Positions 1 through 12,600 of a stretch of DNA of 64,000 nucleotides are shown piece by piece; position 1 is the stretch's first letter; every line of letters begins with the position of its first letter. Origin of the DNA: Sipunculus nudus (Eukaryota; Annelida; Sipuncula; Golfingiida; Sipunculidae); the NCBI GenBank assembly GCA_026874595.1, contig CM049316.1, positions 74,677,176-74,741,175 of the forward strand. The letters are read 5' to 3'. Both the position numbers and the translations under genes were made by a program. Below the pieces are notes generated by a model, which was given only the letters and a program-made list of their open reading frames with translations, did no database searches and was not told where the DNA came from.

Positions 1-3000
1 ATTTTGCATTTTGTTATATAAGAGATACAAGAAATGTCATTAAGAACTCAAGTATACGAGGTTTCAAAAGAAATGATAAATCTACACACTATTGATTTTT
101 GACACCATTGCTACTAGTTTTACTGGTTAATCAGGTTTGTCAAAAGACCTATGTCCATATTTCCCTGTGGACTGATGATCGTGTAACTAGCGCAGGTGCG
201 GCAAGTGTACATGTCCATCCTAATAATGCCGACGGTGTCGAAAAAGGGGTACACTTTATAATGCCTAGCGGTATACCCATAATCACCACATGGGACATTC
301 GGGTTTTAGTGTGTACGAAAAATGGTTTTCCCTACCAACGGTTTAGAGAAACCAATATAAATTCCCTCTTTCCATAAGGGGCTCAAGTCAAGCATTTAAG
401 GCTGAGTCTTGCGTCTGAGTGGTTCCACTATCACAGAATGTTGGATAACTTCATTAATAAAATTCGTTCGATCTTAAGACTAATCTCCTGACAAAGTCAT
501 CAGGGGTATTTTCAAATTTTTTTGCATGTTACGATATAATCCTGGTTGGTCTGAGCCAGAGGAACACATGCAATTTAACAAAGCAAAGACATGGAAAATA
601 GAAAAGAGAAAGGCCTCTCTACTTCCGATATATAAATGAAAAACTAAGTATTTAAAAATTACTTAAGAAGCAAAAGTATAAGATACTATAAAATAATCAA
701 GATGAGACTAACCCCCTTTGGGTAAATATATCTGCAAATTGAACGTAAAGTTAAAAAAGTCATTTGGAAAAATTAATCCATTCCTTAGTTTTTCCTCTTC
801 CAAGAAGCCAAAGTCAAGGTTGGAAAGGCGAAAGTCTTTATTAAATGGAAACAATATAAATGTTATTAGTTAAAAAAAACCTAAACATTGAAAATGCCGC
901 CATCAATATAACTGTGCAAATCAATATTGAGGCCTCGTAAATACAGCGTATTTTTGGGCCCTCTACGGCCAGCATCAGAGTGCCTCTACGTGTTGTATGG
1001 AGGTCCGCACTATGAAGCTCAATGAGATTGCAATTTCGTCATTTTCGAAAGTGTCTCATGGCAACAGGTACGCTGTCACTTAAAACAAACCAAACCAATC
1101 GAAAGATATGTTTATGTACTTTCTAACTGCACCTACTTTGTGCGAAAAATTCCTTTTTACTCATGATAAATGTAAACCCATTTCATGTTTTGAATTTCCG
1201 ACCTTATGAACACAAAAAAAAATGTCTCGCACAGGTTACTCGACAGCAATGGACCTGTTACCAGAGAGATAGATATACCAATGGCTTGTGAGCTGACCTG
1301 TATTTTTTTTTGTGTTAATTCATCACTCGTAGCTTAAGGTTAAGAGTACCAGCAGTTTGCAACAGTTTGGCGGCAAGTGGATGGTTAGCCTTTGCAGCGT
1401 GTTCCCACGTATGACTCAAGTTTTCGAGTTTCGAGGGCGATTCGTCTAGAATATCTCCATATTCAAACCTAATCAAGTTTATGGAAACTCCACCCATAGC
1501 CTAAGCTATTTACCCGTGACTTTAAAGAAGGCGCAATATACAGAACAATGTTACACCGACACCCCAAATTATTTCTTAATCTCAATGTCCCCTAATTATC
1601 TAAACAGGGCGAGGTTCATCTTGACAATACATTTTGCGATGTTATAGTGACAATACATTTTGCGATGTTACAGAAAAAGAGAACACAACATAAGGACAAC
1701 TTGAATATATTATAGAAGTATTCATTATAGATACAAATATTATAATGGTCGTAACTGAACTGTAATGGTGCTGCATTACATGACATTTTTATATGATTAT
1801 CTGGATACTACTATGACAACAAATTCCAATGATGCTAACAGACAAATAGGATACGAATTATACATATTTTTGTATGCATTAATCCTGGATAACAGCTATA
1901 AAAATATATGACAAATAAATGAATAATATATATCATACACATGGATGGTTAACAAAGGCTTTACCTATGATTGCAACAGGACAGAGTAAAATTGATTTCC
2001 AAATGATTCACTGCTTTTACTGTCTCACAGGCGCAGGGATGGGCAACATGTTAAACATATAATCACTATGAAGGAACACATTGTATGGTTAATTTTCTTA
2101 ACAGTTCACATACCTGTCATTTTGGCCAAATTTTAGTCCATCACAGTCAGTCAAAAAAAAACAGCCAGATGTTTAATTGACGTGTCAGGTCCTATAGTCT
2201 GTTGAGCAAACAATGTCCAGATTTTTTTCATTATTGATGAGCAAAATTACGTCTAACATATGAAAGAGCACGCTGTAACGAGGCATTGACGATTTATGGA
2301 CTTTTGACAGAAAGTCCGACATCAAACTAGCGACCTAGCGATTTGATAATAGTCATTGGCCCAGCGCGTGTAAGGCAAAACATCATTGGTCAGACAGCAG
2401 TTAATAGGCCTTTGATTGGCTAACGATCTTCTGTTTCATTATTCATCACTCCAGGAACGTAGCGGTAATAACATAGAGAACTTGAACAAAGAAGGCAAGA
2501 AGAATCTGAACTGAGATACCACGTTGATGTTTCGCAATGTTTCGTATTGTGTATCTTATATTGAGTGAAGTATCACGATTCCCCTGATAAAACGTATTGT
2601 GCCATGGTTTATCACCGCAGTAATAATTATTATTTTTCTCCTTTTTTTTGCTGACATTTATTTGCTGTCTTACAGGTTTTAGTGCCTCGAGGTAGATGGA
2701 ATCAGGAGTTAGCTTTATTTAAATTTTTTTTTTTTTTCGTCCTGATGTTAGCCGACATGCCCTTTATCAGATGGCGACGGATACTACATCTCACTGTTCA
2801 TTAGATAAGAACTAAGAAGAACTTTATCTGGGACGCTGTGTAAACTAAGTTAAATTGACCCACTAAATCATGTGTTCCATGTTTTTCGAGCCCAATTTAT
2901 ATTTACTTTAGCTCAAGTAAACTTTCGTGATTTACTGATTTCCTGTGTACCGTATTTATTTTATTTAGGGTAGGACATGAAAAACTCTTAAAGCGTGCTT

Positions 3001-3282
3001 TACTGCTTTCTAAAAACGAAATCAAAAGAAACAACAAGCGCCAATTTCAGAATAAGCATATCCCTCTTGCTGTCCTTTTGGCAGTGCTTATAGGCCCAGA
3101 AACCAATGTGGGGAAAATTTTCTGAAATGTGTGTTAAGCCTCCTAATGTTATCACGTTAGTGAAGATATCAGAGATATCATTCAGCCACAAGCAAGACTG
3201 TCATTGACTTTTGCAAGTCAGCTTGAAATTTTAGCTTTTGCTTTCTCTCACATATCAGAGAACCTTCTCTGGCCGGTCCTTC
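1..3282. other. Intergenic, no gene recognised
   Basis: AT-rich sequence with only short open frames that match nothing I recognise. It holds a 26-bp tandem duplication at about 1622-1673 (unit beginning TGACAATACATTTTGCGATG, two copies) and several poly-T or poly-A runs, for example near 2720-2740. I see no splice-consistent exon series and no structured RNA. It lies downstream of the minus-strand receptor gene. Confidence 0.5.
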
Positions 3283-3288
3283 TTTATT
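3283..3288 (-). promoter_or_regulatory. Candidate polyadenylation signal for the GPCR gene
   Basis: The plus strand reads TTTATT, which is AATAAA on the minus strand, about 0.5 kb past the receptor stop codon. It is the first such signal I noticed downstream. Cleavage position and use are not shown by the sequence. Confidence 0.35.
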
Positions 3289-3783
3289 CAGTCAAACAAA
3301 TCATGTAACCCTCTCTGTCGCGACGATCGCTCCAAATGATTCGCAAGGATTTTCATAAAATCTGCAGCATGCAGCAAGTGCAATTGGGAACGATATGTCT
3401 AGACAAATTTTGAATAATCCTGACACAGTCACGTTCCCGAATGAAATTCACGTACGGTTCGGTTATTTTCGTCTGTATGAACGCACTACAATATATATAT
3501 ATATACATATGATGTGAAGGGATTCTGTTCACTGTATGGTTAAGTGGGCAAAAAGGACACCCGGCGGATGTTCGGAACCCGAGACCACCACTTGTACCTG
3601 GATTTGAATGTGTTGAATCATTTTGGTTCACACAGATACCTTTGTTGTATTCCTTTGGTCGCTGTTGTGAGTCTTCTTACGGAGAAATCCGGCAGATAGC
3701 TGAGTGGAAAATGAAAGAGAGTTTTAAGCAAACCACAAAAATAAAGATTGTTAGTGTTATGTGTACTAGACCATTCACTATCC

Positions 3784-4953
3784 TTACTCTTTTAGAGACA
3801 TCATTTTACACTCAAGTTCCTCACCGCAGCAGGAATGCCCAATGTCCCCAGATGGTGCAACAATCGTGGCAGCCAGTCTTGTTGACGGACGGTCGGAACA
3901 GACTACGCGGTCAGAATTTTGGCGAGTGGGTCGTCGGCAGCAACATCCAGCTCGGCATATACGTATGACGGAGGAGCGATAACTGGAGTTAACCCCGATA
4001 TGCAGGAGGAAATTTATGGAGAAGTTAGTTATTTGTAGTACGTTAGCGGACTCCCGCAACACTAAATACACTCTCCCCTTTGTGGTGACCTTAAGAGAGT
4101 CAAAAATAAACTCCAGTAGTTCTGATGGCGTCATAAGTAGAATGTACGCGCACAAGATGGCGACGAGAGTCGGTGTAATACGGGACGCCAACCGGCACTC
4201 CTGCGCCTGCCGACCTAGGTTCTGACGGGCGCGGTCCGACTCCCGCAGCGCTACGATCAAACAGATGTTACATAGAATCTGTATGAACAGCGGTACCACA
4301 AACCCTAGTATAAACCGGCACCAGTGGTACATTCCAAATACATAGATTAATGATACGTCCTCATCACGCTCTATCAACATCAGTTTGTCTCCCTCAGGGA
4401 GTCGCAGGGTTTGTACAGCATAACGTCTTGTCTGCATAAGGCAAAGCAGTACTGCTACCACCAATATACCAACAATAAAACCAAGTGTCTTCACTCCAGA
4501 GACGCATTTTGTGGAGTGGGCGCGAAACGGATGTCGCACAATGATGCACCGACAAACAGCCAAGTTTACGGTAAACCACGTGCTGCAGAAGATCAGACTA
4601 TACAACATGGGGATACCATACTGTTGGTAAAACAAAGCAAACCCCTGGCGGTCAAATACGAAACAATCATGAGGGATGAATGTCCGCGGAAGAATCAACA
4701 AGCAAATGTGAGCATCAGATATCGCCAAACTCAGAAATCCAAAATAGGCACTTTGTTCCTTGTAGAAAACATTGCGCGGACCTTTCGTTGTTAGGAAGAT
4801 GACATTCAGGGTGTTTCCAACCAAACCAATTATGCAAATCACTCCCATCAGGGGCAGCGTGATTCTCTCAATAGGAAAGCTGAAGTCCCGGGTCTCGTTT
4901 CCTGTTCCGTTATCAAGAAGGAGTGACAGCGATTCGTTCAATACGTAACACAT
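3784..4953 (-). CDS. Class A (rhodopsin-like) GPCR, neuropeptide/FMRFamide-receptor-like
   Basis: This 389-residue seven-helix receptor is encoded without interruption from ATG to TAA. The N-terminus has three N-glycosylation sequons (N6, N15, N19). TM1 (about 31-55) carries GN at 46-47 and N50; TM2 has LAISD with D80. TM3 (about 115-140) ends in CRC (134-136) where DRY is usual, followed by RHPF, as in FMRFamide and related peptide receptors. TM5 has P221, and TM6 has the proline in LLMTPSELLEF. TM7 reads NFSINFLLH, so the usual NPxxY is altered (N314, then F for P and H318 for Y). After TM7 comes a Cys cluster (CRAGCCCRR, possible palmitoylation). The class is clear from the seven segments and the signature positions. 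The peptide-receptor subfamily is inferred from motif style, and no ligand can be named. It acts in the plasma membrane. A splice acceptor upstream of the ATG suggests a separate 5' noncoding exon. Confidence 0.9.
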   Translation of the reverse strand: MCYVLNESLSLLLDNGTGNETRDFSFPIERITLPLMGVICIIGLVGNTLNVIFLTTKGPRNVFYKEQSAYFGFLSLAISDAHICLLILPRTFIPHDCFVFDRQGFALFYQQYGIPMLYSLIFCSTWFTVNLAVCRCIIVRHPFRAHSTKCVSGVKTLGFIVGILVVAVLLCLMQTRRYAVQTLRLPEGDKLMLIERDEDVSLIYVFGMYHWCRFILGFVVPLFIQILCNICLIVALRESDRARQNLGRQAQECRLASRITPTLVAILCAYILLMTPSELLEFIFDSLKVTTKGRVYLVLRESANVLQITNFSINFLLHIGVNSSYRSSVIRICRAGCCCRRPTRQNSDRVVCSDRPSTRLAATIVAPSGDIGHSCCGEELECKMMSLKE

Positions 4954-4998
4954 GGTTTTTGGTTCTCTGGCAGTACTTTGAAGCTACCACTCTCTCAC
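4954..4998 (-). other. 5' UTR part of GPCR exon with 3' splice site
   Basis: Read on the minus strand, a pyrimidine-rich stretch TTGTCTTTTCAG ends at 4999 and the exon starts at 4998, 45 bases before the ATG. This supports an upstream noncoding exon, a common layout for GPCRs whose coding region is in one exon. Confidence 0.6.
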
Positions 4999-7739
4999 CT
5001 GAAAAGACAATTTAAAAAGTATCATTTATGGCATCGATCTATGTATTACTTATAAAAGGATATATAAAGCTAGGTCCACCTTTGTTCGCAATGTTCTCTA
5101 ACACCGCATAGCGTACGACACTGTGCCATGCCTCATTTTAAAGGTAATTATCCCTGCAGTAACATAAGCCATATAAGAATAAATAATTTTAAATGTACAT
5201 ATAATTTTGAGTGATTTTTCCGTTTTTACTGACTTGCACGGAGGTTAGACCGAGCACAGCCGAACTGCCTTCGGCAATGACCGGATTGCGTGCGTCGTGG
5301 TCTCTCAACCTCAACACAGGTTTCTCGCTTTATGAAATGGAGGGTTCAACCCATGAGGATTAATGACAAAAGTTAATCCAAGGTCCCAAATTATTTCAGG
5401 AACAGGGGTAGGGAGGGGTGGAGTGGGGGCGGGGGTTTCGGGCCTAAAATTTGTCTGATACGATGAAAAAAAGGTTGCGACGGCCGGAAATGGGATACGG
5501 ACCCTCTGCATGGAGTTTTGCTGAGTCCGCTTCTGCTACTTACGAGGTATGAATATTTCTGTTTCTTTCTTCAGGAACAGTTTCCTTGCAAATAACATTT
5601 AATTAATCTTTTATGTGTTCCTTTATACGTCCAACGATAGAATCCAGTAAAATATCATCAAAACCTGAATGCCCCCGCGACTTATTCTGGTTCGCAATGT
5701 AAACATCATCACCGACCAGGTCTTAAAGGTAAACATCCGGGGTATGAATTTCTTGCCACGAGCACAGCTCCACAAAATAAATGTAAAAAATATTTATACA
5801 TATCTTATTGAGACAGTATCCCACTGCAAACCTCTATTTTCTTTTAACTTTTAGAAAAAAAAAATGGCCATCATTCCACATCTCAGTTAATATATCTCCC
5901 AAACCCCGGTTGAAGGTGCGGTATACCGGGTATATCAGCTAGTACTCCATACGTTTCTTTTGTATAATTAGCAGGGGGACTATTTAAATTGTCCGCGTTA
6001 GTCCGTTCGTCCGTCCATCCAGACCCTTTCTTTTACCATGTATCTCTAAAACCAAATTTTGCAGAGTTAGCCATCACGTGACTGACACGTGATCATAACA
6101 TGCAGATGGCATTTCCTCTGTTGAACTACTTGCTTTGGTCGCAAATAGTCATTTCCACTTTCCTTCAAATCAGTCCCGTAATAAAAAAAAAAACACGGGC
6201 CTATAACAGTGTGCATCGTGTTACTCAAAATCTGTGACATTTGAAGAGCTTTGCTACAATAATTAGTAAATAGGACAGGCAATTTTTATCATGTAACTGC
6301 TATGTTGATTTCATCTGCAGATGGCGCCTCTAGTGGCTTACGTGAAATGGTATTTCTGCCAAATCTGAAAGTCTAATACGAAACAGAAATCTTTATACTC
6401 TGTGATGAATATGGCTACTAGTGTGCTTAGATTATTAATTATATTCATTCTGTCATTTCCTGGGCCAGGTTTCCGTATGCCGGTTATCCCACCATGCCTC
6501 TTTTCAGGAATCTTCCCTAAGGGACGACCTGTGAAACATGGTACGACAGCAAAAAGAAAGCGACGTTTAAGAATAATAAACCGTGAATAGATTGGCCTTT
6601 GCCACGGAGCTGAATACCTAGAAGTTTTCTCAAAGACTTCATATCCCAGTGTATAAAAGAAAGAATGCCAGCCACCGCTGTAGGCCAAAAAAAGTTATGG
6701 CTTGTCAGTTGCTGACGCCGGGTGTTCAGGTTTTTTATATGAATGGTTTGTCACATACAAGCCCAAACTTTCTCCTATCAACACTTTATGTGATTCAAAA
6801 GGGGTCGGTTTGAAATGACAAATCATTTCTGAAACAAAATCGCTAACGTGGTATTTTTTTTTTTACCGCGACTAAGCCGGCAGGGGATTGAAGTCGCCTC
6901 AGCTCTCTTTACGTGACAAGCTGAACAAATCATAGCCGCTAGGCCTACCGAGATCTGGGAATTTCTCAAATTCGGCTGAAGGCTGCGACAGGTGGCATCA
7001 ATCTTAAACAAATGTCGTGTTTTTAAAAAGAATTTATGGCACAGTCGTTGAAGATTCAACAAGCAATGATGACTTAAGGCAGACAGGGCAAAGTGGGTTA
7101 TGGACGTTACGGACAAGATATGGACAGCAAGACAGGACAGGCAAAGCTTATGTAAGATTAAACAGTCTAGATCATGATGGACGATCAAGACATTCATGTT
7201 ATAAATTCAAACACCTATGGTGTAAATTACAATATTTGTCAATGTAAACGTGTCCTGTTTCTACATTATGATGCAGCCTTAACGCAAATAGAGCATGACA
7301 AAAGTGTTTAAAATCTGAAGCATCCTTACATCTTCTTTATTGTTCTATTCCATTATTTCTAAGTTATTTCATCAAAAGGCCTCCAGTTTGGAAGCATGCA
7401 TGAACATTTCATTCAAAGAATCAGAATTGGCAAAAATCCCTGTATCTAAAATCTACCAAACTCGTTTCAAATTCATAACAATACTTATAACGTACACGTT
7501 TTTTTAAACCTGATACGGTGTTTTTTCTGATTGTATACATATCTTTTTACTTTTCATTCATTTTTACATGATATTTTGAACAAATAAATAAAAATTTTAG
7601 AGGGTACACTTTTCAATGAATCAAGTCACAGCATGCAATAATAAGAATAATATCAAACTACATGACAATTTCTCAAACGCCATTTCTAATTTTGTCTACC
7701 TTATAACTGACACTTTTGAATTTTGATTTAATAATTTTT
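4999..7739. other. Probable GPCR 5' intron or intergenic DNA, no gene recognised
   Basis: If the acceptor at 4999 and the donor at 14470 belong together, this lies in one long intron. The short frames here look like noise. A GC-richer patch at about 5230-5520 and a stretch at 5980-6340 with GTCCGTTCGTCCGTCCATCC resemble dispersed repeat ends, but I cannot assign a family. Confidence 0.4.
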
Positions 7740-8965
7740 GCTTGCCGGAAAGCTTCGATTTCGGTAAACATGTTGGTCAGTTGCGTATGTCTGTTTGTGG
7801 GTTTGTTTGTTTTTCATGATGTTTGTTTGTCAGTACTCTCGTGGTCACAATTTTGTAGCAATCGATCTAAAACTTACAGGGTTGATTGAAAGTCAAAAGT
7901 CCTGGAAGCCTATTGAATTTTGGTCGGCATAGGTTAAAGTTTAAGGTCAAGGTTATCGAAAAACTTCAAAATTTATTTTCATCATAACTTTGTCAATATT
8001 GGTCCTATCTTCACAACTTAGGCTCATTTTCTTCCGCTGCGTCTTCTACATAAACAGTCTTGTCATATTTTCTCAACTTTGTGTCACTTTGTCAGTATGT
8101 CTGTCTGTCTGCCAGTTGACCTCAATTTCGCCTTCTTGCTGGTGCTTGTGTTTTATATATACCATTCTACAGGCCACAGTTTTGCAGGAATCCTTTTGAA
8201 ACTGGAGAATCTTATGTCTTACACTAATATCTCAAAATCGATTTTTCATTTTCGGTATATGGCCGCCAGGGGGCGCTGCACTTGAACTTCAACAACGTAA
8301 CATTTTTGGAAATATCTCCGAAACAATAAACCTGAATTACATAAACTATAGCATATTTTCTTCCTCTGTGTCTTCTTCATAACATAGTTTAGTCTTCTTG
8401 TCTTAACTTTGTGCCGCTTTTTTAGTATGTCGGCCACTTCAAAATATTTTTTTCCTCATACTTTGTCAAATCAGGTCGTATATTCACAAACTGTGGCTCT
8501 TTTTTTTTCACCTCCGTCTTCTGCATAACATAGTCTAGTCAACTGGTCTCAACTTTGTGTCACCATTTCAATATGTCTGTCTGTTTGAAAGATGTCCTAA
8601 ATATTGCCTTCTTGCTGGTTCTTGCCTCTGTTATAATAGTATTTTAAGGGGCTACAGTTTACTAGGAATCACTTTGCAAACTTCACCTATCTTAAATTTG
8701 AACGATTTCTTGAAGCTGTATGAGTATTTCTTAATAGGTCATAGTTCAAGGTCAAAGTCATGAAAACACGTCAGATTTTTATTATCATCGTTACTTTGTC
8801 AATATTGGTCCAATCTTTACAAACAATAGCTCATTTTCTTCCTCTTTGTCTTCTATATGACATGTTCTGGTTATCTGTCTGCAAATCTGGGTCAGATTGT
8901 TTCCGCAAAGCGCATGACCTCTGGTCGTCTTGTTTTTATATCGTTTTTCAGCAAGAAAGTAGGAG
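7740..8965. repeat. Degenerate tandem/dispersed repeat block
   Basis: The phrase TTTGTCAATATTGGTCC with its following sequence (about 7989) recurs at about 8463 and 8797. Each is followed by a variant of 'ctcattttcttcctctgtgt' and a CTTTGTGTCACTTTGTCAG-like stretch. The block begins with a CTTGCCGGAAAGC-type edge and (GTTT)n-rich text of the kind seen at the edges of old mollusc repeats. No coding potential is seen. Confidence 0.55.
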
Positions 8966-9940
8966 ATGAATCAAAAAGGGTATGGAGACATTGTCATGTA
9001 ATTTAACATTAGTTCACAAAAATAAAATGTTTCCAAAATGTAAAAATATGTAAAAATGAATGAAAATTAAAAAATATATAAACATCAGAAGGTGCACTGT
9101 ACCCTTTATTAAATAATGTACACTCGATATGGTCTAATATGAATTTATAACAACTATTTGATTGATTTAAGATAAAGTTTTTTTTCCTATTAAACTACCC
9201 CGCACCCAAGTTCTATAACCCTGCACAAACTTGTGATAATGTGTTGTTCATCAAATGTTTATCAGGTTCACCAAAACAAAACATTATGACAGGACATAAA
9301 TTACTGTCTCTTTAGTAACGCCATCTGTTACTTCAATGGTTTATCTCTTTCACACCCATCCTTCTGTTGAGAGTAATCTACCCTACACATCCTGAAGTGC
9401 TTTAATGTGATTGAAATAAGGCAGTGTTTCACACGAACTGTGATAATGACCTGTAAATAGGCGTATTCGACTGGTCGTTTTTGTGTTGCACATCTTTCTG
9501 GTTCTCTACAGTTTATATAAGGCGCGTAGCTTGTGTATCACAAACTGGAAATAAATGGAAGAAGTCACGCGAGTCTTTGTGTCACAGGCAGCTGGTTTCA
9601 GCAGACTTACTACTTGACTTCATACCTTCGACTGGTTCCTGTGTAAGTATTACCTCTCAGCAACTCGCAGGTGTACTGACCTTTACTCCTCGAACAAGTA
9701 CCATTTGAATACGTCTAATATTCGCATATATGCTCAGTAAATTCTGCTACCTTAGAGGGTATATGCTAACTTCAGGATATCTGTCCAGCAAATATGTCAT
9801 TAATTGAAACCTTATTTTGACCTTATTTTTATTGTTCAAATAAAATTGACTACTTTTAAATTTTCATCATTTAGTTGGCGACCAAAGCCCCCTTGATTAT
9901 GAGGACCTTGGCTGTTACTCTCACCCCCCTTGTTGCCTCC
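8966..9940. other. No gene recognised
   Basis: AT-rich sequence without recognisable coding or structural features. Confidence 0.4.
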
Positions 9941-9978
9941 AACGCGCGCGCGCGCGGGGGGCGGGGGGGGGGGGGGGG
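9941..9978. repeat. Alternating CG then poly-G tract
   Basis: A run of alternating CGCGCGCG is followed by about 20 near-uninterrupted G. Both can adopt non-B structure (Z-DNA and G-quadruplex). The tract sits at the edge of the dispersed repeat at 10005-10250. Confidence 0.7.
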
Positions 9979-10004
9979 TATGCGTTCATCCGTTTCGCGT
10001 GTGT

Positions 10005-10250
10005 GTTCGTGTGTGTTTGTTCACAGCATAACCCACGCAGTCATGTATACCGAATCTTATGAAATCTTCAAGGCATTTCAAGACTGTGCCAATGAAGTGT
10101 CGAATAGATTTTGGTGTGGACCGAAACATGATCCGGATTCAGAAACGTTATTAAGCAATATTCACAAATGTACTGTCACTTGTGCCCGAATGAACCTGGG
10201 AATATGGGACGAATTAGTGAATGCAAGAACGGTTTTTGGAGCATCCCACA
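10005..10250 (+). repeat. Dispersed repeat, copy 1 of a family also at 11860-12005
   Basis: Shares an ordered set of phrases with 11860-12005: a GTGTGT-rich start, CATAAC(C/T)CA, 'attttggtgtgga', 'aatattcacaaatgt' and 'gtca(c/t)'. The 'TTTTGGTGTGGATCC' phrase is typical of an abundant repeat in bivalve DNA, from memory. The open frame across it is a by-product. Confidence 0.55.
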
Positions 10251-10553
10251 AAAGGAACCCTTCTTATGGCGGAGGTTCGCATTCCTTAGTATGCAGATTC
10301 TAATTGATACTGATATCAGGCAACATGTGATTTACACTTTTCTGAATAGGACAACATGTTATTATAGCCTGTTATTCAGCTACTTTTTGACATTTTGCAT
10401 TTTTAACAAACAGAGTTAATATTTAAGATCATTATTATACTTTATTATACTTTATACATTTTTTTAAATACCTCAAGAATATACCATCCAAAACCAGATA
10501 AGTACTGCCTTCGTGTTTCGAGATCAATACATACTCTGTTTTTTTTTACACAC

Positions 10554-10555
<2 letters not shown>

Positions 10556-10594
<39 letters not shown>

Positions 10595-10742
10595 AAGAGG
10601 GGGGACAGAGAGAGATAGAGAGATAGAGAGAGAGATAGAGAGAGGGAGAGTGGGAGAAAGAGGGAGGTAGAGAGAGAGAAAGAGAGAGAGAGAGAGAGGG
10701 GGAGAAGGAAAAGGAGAAGGAGAGAAAGATATAGAAAGAGAG

Positions 10743-10836
<94 letters not shown>
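10556..10836. repeat. (GA)n / (G)n / (AT)n compound microsatellite
   Basis: Long GA runs interrupted by GGGG and by AGAGATAGAG variants are followed by about 45 bases of AT and a further pure GA run. The tract is strongly polypurine on the plus strand. Confidence 0.95.
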
Positions 10837-10838
<2 letters not shown>

Positions 10839-10954
10839 AGATAATGAAACATAGTGCCCAGAATATTTATGTTTAGAATAAATGACCAGCTAGGGTTTAT
10901 TAATAAATTACGCTTTCTTTATTTTTCTAAGGATGGAGGAAACAAGAAGACCCG

Positions 10955-11072
10955 GGAAAAAAAAAAACGACCTTGGGCGGGCCAACCCACTCTCATAGCC
11001 ACGCCTGGATCGAACCCGGGTCGCAAGCCGAGAGAACTTAAGAGTGTTACTGCTGGACTGTGCAGGCCCTGA
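10955..11072 (-). mobile_element. tRNA-derived SINE-like fragment
   Basis: On the minus strand the block reads GGGCCTGCACAGTCCAGCAG, then a tRNA-like middle, then GACCCGGGTTCGATCC. The latter is a good Pol III B box, placed as in tRNA-headed SINEs. The A box is weaker. No long tail or clear target duplication was found, so this is an old or partial copy. Confidence 0.45.
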
Positions 11073-11859
11073 AAAGGTATTTGGATATCTTAATGATATG
11101 CTTACAGAAAGTTCAACAGCATCGGTTAGTGATAATAGTGATTTATAAATCAATAGTTACGTACATTTTCTTCATAGACTTGTGTAGATGAGCTGGGGTT
11201 GGGATTATATTGGGATTAAATTCCCCTGGCCGTAAATCCAACAATTCAACTACAATGACTAAACCCAGGCAATCTTCCCAGCCTGGTGCGAGCGACTTGG
11301 CAGCGCGGGGCAGTCATCTTCATCAAACCTTAAGTATTACACCAGTATTTATAGCTCAAATGCGTTGTGAGTGCAGACGTGATATAAAGAACGGTGAAGA
11401 GGTAATCAATGTCGTCTCTGGATTGTGAAATTCTGAGTGCTTTAAAAAAACAAGACAGCGCAGGCGATACTGATCAAAATATATGTCAGATAAACATACC
11501 TCATGCGTTAGGCCAATAAAAGGTATGGTTCTCAGGCACTTTTTTTTCAAGAAATCAGTGCGGGTGAGCTCTATTTTAATTTTAACATTTTTAGTATGTT
11601 TCGATAAAAATGTCATATGATCAGGGAGAAGCATGATAATAACAGAATTTGTTTGCTCAACAGGTAAAAGCAATACATAACAAAGGAACTCTCATCAAAA
11701 TTGTATTATCTTCTTAAAAGATGTAAATAAAAATAAAAATGTTGATGCAGGGGGTTTTAATTGACGCGGGCGGTGCGTGAGAACAATACCTTTTATATTT
11801 TGCCTAACTCCCGTGTATTTGCCTCTATAAAGAAGGTATGCTTTTATCTCTGTTCCCGT
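11073..11859. other. No gene recognised
   Basis: Mixed-composition sequence with short frames only. No splice-consistent exon or family match was seen. Confidence 0.4.
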
Positions 11860-12005
11860 GTGTGTTGGTGTTTTTGTTTATAACATAACTCATGAAATGT
11901 TCAGGGCATTTATGGAATAGCCTTATGAAGATTAAATATATTTTGGTGTGGATCCAGCACATTATAATCAAGGAATATTCACAAATGTAAAGTCATCTAC
12001 ACTAG
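11860..12005 (+). repeat. Dispersed repeat, copy 2 of the 10005-10250 family
   Basis: Same order of phrases as the first copy (GTGTGT-rich start, CATAACTCA, 'attttggtgtggatcc', 'aatattcacaaatgt'), with substitutions and small gaps. It lies 1.9 kb away in the same orientation. Confidence 0.5.
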
Positions 12006-12285
12006 CCGTGACAACCCGACTCGGTAGGCAATGATAATTGGGCTGCTAAGCCTACTTGAGTCGTGATACGAGCAGTATCAAGGAATGTATTGCATTCCTT
12101 CCATCATGTTGCATTCATATTGTGGTAAACAACCCATAATTCTAACGTTATGCTACGAATGATGAATAAACACAAGAGAATGAATGTGAACTCGCAACCC
12201 AAACTGAAACTCCACCTCTATGGTAACGAGTCATTATCCTGTATTACGTACAAGTTGGCTGCACCCAGATACCCGTGCCAGCCAT

Positions 12286-12600
12286 GCTGTTATTCATGTA
12301 CTCAGAAATTCAACAAACATGTGGAGGGTTTACCAATATGCTGAGTTAAAAAGAAACTTTTTTTCGCTCATGTTTGGTGTTGTTAGAAACGACACTAAAA
12401 ATGCTAACGATTAGTCTGGTTTATATTAATTGACAGTGTAACTGTAGGCCATGAGGCGTTGTAAAAAAATGACCAAAATATTTGCATCCTCATGGGGCCT
12501 TATAAAGCGTTCCCCAGATCTAGATGTAAAGGCACTCTGACAGCCAGAAATCTGGACGTAGTGTGAGCGGGCCGATATGGCGCTACATCTACACACGAAT
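12286..12600 (+). repeat. Dispersed ~300-bp repeat, paralogue at 51205-51520
   Basis: Colinear with 51205-51520. Shared landmarks in order are 'gttattcatgt' against 'gtgttcatgt', 'ctaacgatt(a/g)gtctggttt', 'aatatttgcatcctcat', 'gccttata' and 'aggcactctgaca'. No coding sense is kept between the copies. Confidence 0.6.

Noticed and set aside
99-377. 92-codon plus-strand frame at the left edge
   Set aside because: No recognisable motif, no ATG at its start, no splice or neighbour support.
3540-3605. Possible tRNA/SINE B box (GTTCGGAACCCGAGACC)
   Set aside because: Poor match to the B-box consensus and no A box at a usable distance.
9875-10303. 142-codon frame with Gly/Arg run
   Set aside because: It crosses a CG/poly-G tract and a dispersed repeat whose second copy does not keep the frame.
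10445-10852. 135-codon minus-strand frame
   Set aside because: It reads Ser-Leu and Ile-Tyr dipeptides from GA and AT microsatellites.
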